Of a stretch of 64,000 bases of DNA, positions 58,400 to 64,000 are shown one piece after another (position 1 is the first letter of the stretch; each line of letters begins with the position of its first letter). The position numbers and the translations under genes are program-made. The notes beneath the pieces were generated by a model. The model was not told the DNA's origin. It was given only the letters and a program-made list of their open reading frames with translations, and made no database searches. The DNA is from CAZAPO01 sp044841755 (lineage in GTDB: Bacteria > Bacteroidota > Bacteroidia > Flavobacteriales > Flavobacteriaceae). Location: NCBI GenBank assembly GCA_044841755.1, contig JAXOFM010000001.1, forward strand, positions 868,001 to 932,000, in the 5' to 3' direction.

Positions 58400-58428
58400 A
58401 AAACCCTCAACAAATGTCGAGGGTTTTC
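58400..58428. terminator. Terminator between aspS upstream region and the RND operon end
   Basis: AAACCCTC pairs with GAGGGTTT around a ten-base loop; a T-run follows on the minus strand. It ends the minus-strand RND operon whose last gene stops at 58466, before the aspS promoter. Confidence 0.8.
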
Positions 58429-58465
58429 TGTTATTAATCCTTTTTATTCTGTTATATAAAAAAGA

Positions 58466-61400
58466 CTACTGAACAACAACTTCGTTAGAAGCTGTTTTTT
58501 GTCGTAACCACATTTTAAATCTTGTAATTAGATAAAAAAGTATTGGCACTATAATTAGTGTTAAGAAAGTCGCAATAAGAAGCCCAAAAATTACAGCCCA
58601 AGCTAAAGGACCCCAAAATACTACGTTATCTCCTCCAATGTAAACATTAGCGTCTAGCTCACTCATTAAGGTGAAGAAGTTAATGTTAATACCAATAGCA
58701 AGAGGAATTAACCCTAAAATGGTTGTAATAGCTGTTAATAATACTGGACGTAAACGCGCTTTACCACCTTTAACAATAGCTTCAAATAGAGTGTCTTTAT
58801 CTACAAAGTTATCTTTATCAATATTCAACTCTACTTTTTTACGGTCAATAAGAAGCTGGGTATAATCCAGAAGTACTACTCCGTTATTCACCACAATTCC
58901 TGCCAGTGCAATAATTCCCATCATGGTCATCATAATCACGAAAGACATATTAAACATTATAATCCCTCCAAATACGCCAATAAAACTTAGGAATATTGCA
59001 AACATGATTATTCCTGGTTTTGACACCGAGTTAAACTGGAAGATCAAGATGAAAAATATCAACGCTAAACCTGTCATAAATGCACCGTTTAAGAAACTTT
59101 GCTGCTTCTGCATTTCTTCTATTTGACCAGTGTAATCAATTTTCACACCTTCAGGTAATTCTGTGAAAGATCGCATTTCACTTTGAATTTGATTTACTAT
59201 AGCTGCAGGATCTATAAATCCAGGAGCTAAAGCAGAGTACAAGGTTACAACTCGTTTTATATCTCTATGCTTAATAGAGCTAAATCCAGAATTGTTTGTT
59301 GGACTTACCAAAGCAGAAACAGGTATGGTTTTTACCTGACCAGAACTCATATCCCTAAAGGTTATTGACTGATTAAAAATGGCGCTTCTATTGTATCTGT
59401 TCTCCTCATTAAAGCGCACATAAATATCATAATCTTCACCACCTTCTTTATAGATTCCTGCTTTTGAACCAAAGATCGAGTTTCTTAGTTGCTGCCCAAC
59501 TTGTGCCGCACTAACACCTAATTCACCAGCCTTTTTACGATCAATAGCAACTTGCATTGATGGTTTATCTTTGTTTACATCAATCTTTAACTCATCAATA
59601 CCTCCAATATTTTTTGAGTTGATGAAGTTTCTCATAGCCTCAGCTGTAACGATAAGCTCATTATAATCATCCCCTTGAATTTCTATGTTTATAGGATGAC
59701 CAATTGGAGGTCCATTTGCATCTTTCTCTACAGAAATTAATACTCCAGGGTAAATACCAACTAAAGCTTCCTGCACTCTTTGGCGCATTTCTTCACTATC
59801 TAAACCTCTACGATATTTAAATTCACGCATTGATGCTGTGATCTTAGCTTTGTGTGGCGTTTCGGCAGCAGATCCCATATCGGTTTGAGGATTTCCGGAA
59901 CCTTCACCAACTTGAGAAACCGAACTTTCTACCATAAAGTTATGATCACCATCCATGTATTGAGAGCCTTCCAAGATGGTCTTCACTCTATTTTCGATAG
60001 CTGATGTGATAGTATTGGTTTTCTCAATATCAGTTCCTTCAGGGTATTCTATATAAACAATGATTTGGTTTGGAACGTTATCTGGAAAAAATTCGGTTTT
60101 AGTGTCTCCACTTGCTAAAGAAGACCCAAAAGCGCCCATCGAAATAAATAATAGAATGGTAATTCCGCCAACTAATATATAAGGAAGACGACCAGTTAAA
60201 GCGCCTCTTAATCTTTTTTCGTACCAATTTTCTAGTCTTACTAAAGCCCCATTTTGGAAAGCGTTAGCCCATTTTCTTAAGAATAACCTATACACCCAAA
60301 GCATTACAGCTGTAAAAACCATTAAAGTTCCAAGTCCTTTATAAGCTCCACCAGTAAAGAAAACGAGGAGTCCAAGAACTACCATTACTGAGGTCATGAT
60401 AATGATTTGTTTTAAAGGCATGTCTTTGTCCTCAACTCGCATGAATTTTGAAACGAGTACTGAGTTAAAGAAAATAGCAACGAATAATGACGAACCTAAT
60501 ACCATTGATAAGGTAATAGGAAGCAGTTTCATGAATTCTCCCATAACACCAGGCCAGAGACCAAGAGGTACGAAAGCGGCAACTGTTGTTAAAGTTGAAA
60601 TGATAATTGGGAAAGCAATTTCACCAATTCCTTTTTTGGCAGCTTCTTTTCTACTCATACCCTCCTCGTCCATAAGACGATAGACGTTTTCAACAACCAC
60701 AATACCATTGTCTACGAGCATTCCGAGTCCCATAACTAGACCAAACAAGATCATTACGTTAAGTGTGTAGCCAAACAGGTTAAGCAACATTAATGACATA
60801 AACATAGACATTGGGATTGCAAACCCTACGAAAATTGCATTTTTGAACCCCAAGAAGAACATTAATACTGTTACTACTAGAATTACTCCAAAAATGATAT
60901 TGTTTACCAAGTCGTCAACTTGACCAATTGTTTTTGGTGATTGGTCGTTTGAGATGTTTACAGAAAGATCCTTAGGGAATACATTTTCAACTGCATCATT
61001 TACAATTTCATGAATTTGTTCGGCAGCTTCAACCATGTTTTTTCCAGCACGTTTCTTTACATCAATCATGACTACAGGGTTCCCATCTTGACGTGCATAT
61101 GTTGTCTTATCTTTTTCTTTAAAAGTTATGCTTGCAATATCCTTAAGGTATATTGGGAAATTGTTTTCAGATTTTACAACAAAATCTTCTAGCTCTTCAG
61201 GTGATTGGATCTCTCCTAATACACGAATAGTTCTTCTTTGTCCGCTTGCAATTAAGTTACCAGCTGACATGGTCATGTTACCTCCATTAATAGCGTTGAT
61301 CACATCATCAAAACTAACTTTAGAGGCCATCATTTTGTATATGTCTACAGCAACTTCAACCTCTTTTTCCTGTGCACCGCGTATAGGAGCTTCTTTAATT

Positions 61401-61954
61401 TCAGAAAGGTCTTCAATTTCGTCCTGTAAATATTCAGCAAATTCTTTTAAACGCTGAATAGGATAGTCACCAGTAATGTTAATGTTAAGAATTGGCATCT
61501 CTTCAGACATACTCAATTCAAATACATTAGGTTCTACTTTGGCTCCATTAAAAATTGGCCAATCTTCAGAAGCTGTTTCTGTGTCAACTTCATCTTTAAC
61601 TTTTTGTTTTGCTTGATCGACAGTAATGTTTTCATCAAACTCTACAATTACCATTGAGTAATCTTCCTGAGAAGTAGAAGTGATCTCTACAACATTACTT
61701 ACCGTTTTTAACTTGTCTTCAAGCGGATCTGTAATTAGCTTTTCTATATCTTCGGCAGTATTGCCAGGATATACCGAGCTTACATATATTTTGGTTTCGT
61801 TTATTTCTGGGAAATTCTCCCTTGGCATTGCATAAAAAGCGCCTACACCAAGAAATAGAATAACAGCAATTAACACATAAATGGTGGTTGAATTATTAAT
61901 TGCCCAAGAAGATAACGGAAACTCTTTGTTAACCTTTTTTTGCTCTTTAGTCAT
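58466..61954 (-). CDS. RND efflux transporter permease, second system
   Basis: Inner-membrane pump of 1162 residues, about 100 longer than AcrB because of extra sequence near the TM7-TM8 loop and C-terminus. N-terminal helix (about 20-40), large periplasmic domains with the PRENFPEINETKIYV start, and TM4 motif GMLVDNGIVVVENVYRLMDEEG (about 425) with the proton-relay Asp. The C-terminal half has the TM10-like ALAGIVVNNGVVLLDY. Different subtype from the pump at 76, closer to the group with VDNGIVVVENV. It is last in an operon: TolC-type channel, adaptor, pump. Substrate unknown. Confidence 0.95.
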   Translation of the reverse strand: MTKEQKKVNKEFPLSSWAINNSTTIYVLIAVILFLGVGAFYAMPRENFPEINETKIYVSSVYPGNTAEDIEKLITDPLEDKLKTVSNVVEITSTSQEDYSMVIVEFDENITVDQAKQKVKDEVDTETASEDWPIFNGAKVEPNVFELSMSEEMPILNINITGDYPIQRLKEFAEYLQDEIEDLSEIKEAPIRGAQEKEVEVAVDIYKMMASKVSFDDVINAINGGNMTMSAGNLIASGQRRTIRVLGEIQSPEELEDFVVKSENNFPIYLKDIASITFKEKDKTTYARQDGNPVVMIDVKKRAGKNMVEAAEQIHEIVNDAVENVFPKDLSVNISNDQSPKTIGQVDDLVNNIIFGVILVVTVLMFFLGFKNAIFVGFAIPMSMFMSLMLLNLFGYTLNVMILFGLVMGLGMLVDNGIVVVENVYRLMDEEGMSRKEAAKKGIGEIAFPIIISTLTTVAAFVPLGLWPGVMGEFMKLLPITLSMVLGSSLFVAIFFNSVLVSKFMRVEDKDMPLKQIIIMTSVMVVLGLLVFFTGGAYKGLGTLMVFTAVMLWVYRLFLRKWANAFQNGALVRLENWYEKRLRGALTGRLPYILVGGITILLFISMGAFGSSLASGDTKTEFFPDNVPNQIIVYIEYPEGTDIEKTNTITSAIENRVKTILEGSQYMDGDHNFMVESSVSQVGEGSGNPQTDMGSAAETPHKAKITASMREFKYRRGLDSEEMRQRVQEALVGIYPGVLISVEKDANGPPIGHPINIEIQGDDYNELIVTAEAMRNFINSKNIGGIDELKIDVNKDKPSMQVAIDRKKAGELGVSAAQVGQQLRNSIFGSKAGIYKEGGEDYDIYVRFNEENRYNRSAIFNQSITFRDMSSGQVKTIPVSALVSPTNNSGFSSIKHRDIKRVVTLYSALAPGFIDPAAIVNQIQSEMRSFTELPEGVKIDYTGQIEEMQKQQSFLNGAFMTGLALIFFILIFQFNSVSKPGIIMFAIFLSFIGVFGGIIMFNMSFVIMMTMMGIIALAGIVVNNGVVLLDYTQLLIDRKKVELNIDKDNFVDKDTLFEAIVKGGKARLRPVLLTAITTILGLIPLAIGININFFTLMSELDANVYIGGDNVVFWGPLAWAVIFGLLIATFLTLIIVPILFYLITRFKMWLRQKTASNEVVVQ

Positions 61955-61964
61955 CTTCTATATC

Positions 61965-63137
61965 TTATTCATTAATAATTTCTACATCCTGACCTTCTTT
62001 CACACTACGAGCGCCCTCTTCTACGATGTCCATTCCAATTTCCAAACCAGAAAGTATCTCAATGTTATCTCCCTGCGATCTGCCTGTTTCAATAATTACC
62101 CGTTTAGTTTTACCAACATTATTACCGTCTAATTCTTCAACTATATAAACGTATTGTTGTCCTTGGGCGTTCTCTGAAATTACGCTCAATGGAATCATAA
62201 TTGCTTTGTTGTTTGTATAATCATTGATTTTAAGTTTAGCAGTAAGGTTCGGTTTTACCATACCATCTTTGTTTGGTACATCGACTTCTACTTTAAAAGT
62301 TCTGTTTGCAGGATTGATAAAACTTCCTGCTTGACGTATTTTTGCGTCTACTTCTTTACCAAGTACGGGAAATTCAACTTTTACTGTTTTACCATTTGTA
62401 ACACTAGTTAAGTAAGCCTCAGGCACAGCAGTTTCAATATACATGTCCTTTAGATTTACAATTCTCATAAGTTGAGATGAACCAGGAGCAACTACGCTTC
62501 CTTGCTCTGTAATTACATCATCAATAGTGCCTGAGAAAGGAGCTCGTACTTCGGTTTTAGCCAATTGACTTTTCATTTGATTTACAGCTTTTTCCTGTGC
62601 TTCAAATGTTGATTTAGCTTGGAGATACTGAATTTCACTTCCAATTTTTTGATTCCAAAGACGCTCCTGACGTTCAAAAGTAGTTTTAGCCAAATCAGCC
62701 TGAATTTGTAATTGTGCAAGTTGTTGTCCTAAACCACCATCATCAATTTTTGCTAATAATTGCCCTGTAGAAACGCGCTGTCCTTCTCTTACATATACAT
62801 TGGAAAGCACTCCACTATATTCTGGAAAGATGACTAGGTTTTGTTTTGTTGAAACACTTCCTTGTAACTCTAAGAAATGATTAAAGGTTTCTTCCTTAGC
62901 CTTAAAAGTGGTGATTTGCGAAAGTTTCTTATTTGTGTCTAATTTTTCAATCTCAGCATTTAATAGATCTAACTGGTTTGATAGCTCTAATTGTGCTTTT
63001 TCAACTTCAGATTTCTTCGACTTTATTGTAGCAAGATCACCTGAAGCGATTATAGACTCAACCGATTTGTTTTTCTCACCACCTCCACAGGAGATAAGTA
63101 CGATTGCGATGATTAATAGTGAAAATATCTTTTTCAT
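61965..63137 (-). CDS. RND periplasmic adaptor subunit (HlyD/MFP family), lipoprotein
   Basis: A 390-residue membrane-fusion protein with a lipobox (VLISCGGG), so anchored to the inner membrane. Alpha-helical hairpin at about 30-75 and 155-200, lipoyl halves (SGVLSNVYVREGQRVSTGQLLAKID and VRAPFSGTIDDVITEQGSVV), then beta-barrel and membrane-proximal domains ending near GARSVKEGQDVEIINE. It bridges the pump 10 bases downstream with the TolC-type protein 34 bases upstream. Confidence 0.95.
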   Translation of the reverse strand: MKKIFSLLIIAIVLISCGGGEKNKSVESIIASGDLATIKSKKSEVEKAQLELSNQLDLLNAEIEKLDTNKKLSQITTFKAKEETFNHFLELQGSVSTKQNLVIFPEYSGVLSNVYVREGQRVSTGQLLAKIDDGGLGQQLAQLQIQADLAKTTFERQERLWNQKIGSEIQYLQAKSTFEAQEKAVNQMKSQLAKTEVRAPFSGTIDDVITEQGSVVAPGSSQLMRIVNLKDMYIETAVPEAYLTSVTNGKTVKVEFPVLGKEVDAKIRQAGSFINPANRTFKVEVDVPNKDGMVKPNLTAKLKINDYTNNKAIMIPLSVISENAQGQQYVYIVEELDGNNVGKTKRVIIETGRSQGDNIEILSGLEIGMDIVEEGARSVKEGQDVEIINE

Positions 63138-63171
63138 GTTTTAAGTGTTCTATATTTTTTAATGATTGATT

Positions 63172-64000
63172 TTAATTTTTTGGTATTTCGTTTAATACGG
63201 TTTCTAAGTCAGCTTTATTATTAATAACATCTAACATGGCTTGTAAATACTCTTGCTGTGATGTATATAATTGTGTTTGCGCTTGTCTTAAATCAAAGCT
63301 TGAAGCAATACCTTCAAAGAATTTAGTTTGATTTTTTTGCTCAATACGTTCCGCAAGATTTAAGTTTTGTTTTTTGTTCTCATAATCTTCAATAGCAAAA
63401 CGATAGTTGCTCTTTGCTTGAGAGATTTGAAGACGAAGCTTTTGCTCAGTTTCAATAAGGTCATCTTTCGATTTTTCTAGATTGATTTTTGCGCGTTGCG
63501 TTGCAGCTGTTCTTCCTAGTGAACTAAAAATAGGAATGTTAAGACTTACGCCAAGTAACGATGACCCAAACCATTGTTGCTCACTTTTAAGAAAATCGAA
63601 ATTATTACTATTTCCTGCGTAGCTAGCATTAATAAAGGCGTCTAGAGTTGGTAATGCTTTACTTTTTTCAAGTTTCAGTAATAACTCTTTAGAGCGTGTA
63701 TCGTTAGCAGCAATGCGATAATCTATAGTACTCTCTACATTTTCATCAGCATCTAAAAGACTTAACACAATGTTTTGAGAGGTTAGACTCTCTAAAGAAT
63801 CAGATAGCATAACATTTGCTTCAATCTCCAGTCCTAAAGTGATATTTAACATTTGATAAGCTAATGTTTTTAACCTATTTGTATTGTTAAGACTACTTTC
63901 AATACCAGATAAGGTAATTTGAAGTTGTTCAACGCTTTCTTCTTCTGTTAATCCGTTTTCGTAGATCTTTGATGTTTCATCCAAATTCTTTTGTAGCACT
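63172..64000 (-). CDS. TolC-family outer-membrane efflux channel, N-terminus beyond the window
   Basis: The visible C-terminal 275 residues show the TolC pattern: long charged heptad helices (about the first 75 and last 100 visible residues), with a strand segment ALPTLDAFINASYAGNSN and GVSLNIPIF in between, and an end helix QAMLDVINNKADLETVLNEIPK. The frame is open to the right window edge, so the signal peptide and first half are missing. First gene of the efflux operon seen here. Confidence 0.92.
   Translation of the reverse strand, partial: VLQKNLDETSKIYENGLTEEESVEQLQITLSGIESSLNNTNRLKTLAYQMLNITLGLEIEANVMLSDSLESLTSQNIVLSLLDADENVESTIDYRIAANDTRSKELLLKLEKSKALPTLDAFINASYAGNSNNFDFLKSEQQWFGSSLLGVSLNIPIFSSLGRTAATQRAKINLEKSKDDLIETEQKLRLQISQAKSNYRFAIEDYENKKQNLNLAERIEQKNQTKFFEGIASSFDLRQAQTQLYTSQQEYLQAMLDVINNKADLETVLNEIPKN

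Noticed and set aside
1..64000. CRISPR arrays, insertion sequences, prophage, integrons, tRNA or rRNA genes
   Set aside because: No regularly spaced repeats with unique spacers, no transposase or integrase motifs and no cloverleaf or rRNA-like sequence were seen in any intergenic region.

Overview
The window is AT-rich chromosomal DNA of a member of the Bacteroidota, most likely a marine or environmental Flavobacteriaceae. The case rests on gene content: an outer-membrane TonB-dependent receptor with a carboxypeptidase-regulatory-like N-domain, a hybrid two-component (HTCS) regulator, DUF5916, FISUMP and DUF3109 proteins, a MoaC-MoaB fusion, and a class I ribonucleotide reductase whose ATP-cone sits on NrdB. 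It also rests on style: short A-rich leaders without Shine-Dalgarno sequences and -7 elements of the type TAnnTTTG. I see no rRNA, tRNA, insertion sequence, phage or CRISPR array.

Layout. 1-6.4 kb: end of an RND efflux operon (adaptor tail, pump), a K+-channel-like protein, a secreted HtrA-like protease, two tiny genes and a lipoprotein. 6.5-15.5 kb: lipocalin-like lipoprotein and PHB-depolymerase-like esterase divergent from an HTCS regulator, then an NTF2-like lipoprotein, a glutamine amidotransferase and a class C beta-lactamase-type hydrolase. 15.5-19.4 kb: a possible small RNA, a Tat-exported Gfo/Idh/GH109-like enzyme and a DUF5916 outer-membrane protein. 19.6-30.4 kb: a molybdenum block, with an exported IorAB-type molybdenum hydroxylase and its maturation factors (XdhC, MocA-like) convergent with a tightly packed nine-gene cofactor operon (moeA, modE-like, TSUP permease, mobA, moaD, moeB, moaE, moaCB, moaA). 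30.6-36 kb: Hsp20, HupE/UreJ, dCMP deaminase, S41 protease, a marC operon and a DUF3109 protein. 36-39.9 kb: a long regulatory intergenic region, then nrdB (with ATP-cone) and nrdA.

40.7-51.9 kb looks like a phosphate-acquisition island: Na/Pi symporter, PiT permease (both with PhoU-like tails), an OprP/O-like porin, a MORN-repeat protein, an internally duplicated beta-helix lipoprotein and a TonB-dependent receptor. 52-58.4 kb carries dgt, dxs, tadA, a FISUMP lipoprotein, a small membrane protein and aspS. 58.4-64 kb is a second RND efflux operon (pump, adaptor, TolC-type channel cut by the window edge).

The most interesting signal is regulatory. Reading on the minus strand, 11-bp-phased TTAA(C) direct repeats precede the porin, the beta-helix lipoprotein and the TonB receptor at the same distance from a TTCTTTG or TTTCTTTG -7-like element, with a weaker copy before PiT. 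They look like a flavobacterial Pho box and tie the TonB receptor/lipoprotein pair to phosphate uptake. A further array lies in the 46.1-46.5 kb intergenic region, upstream of an orphan minus-strand terminator. Together they outline a possible small RNA of about 200 nt, which carries a segment complementary to the 5' leaders of the phosphate genes. Other points are an HTCS gene with no ordinary start codon, a second structured-RNA candidate near 15.6 kb, a 25-nt palindrome upstream of nrdB, and apparent leaderless genes.
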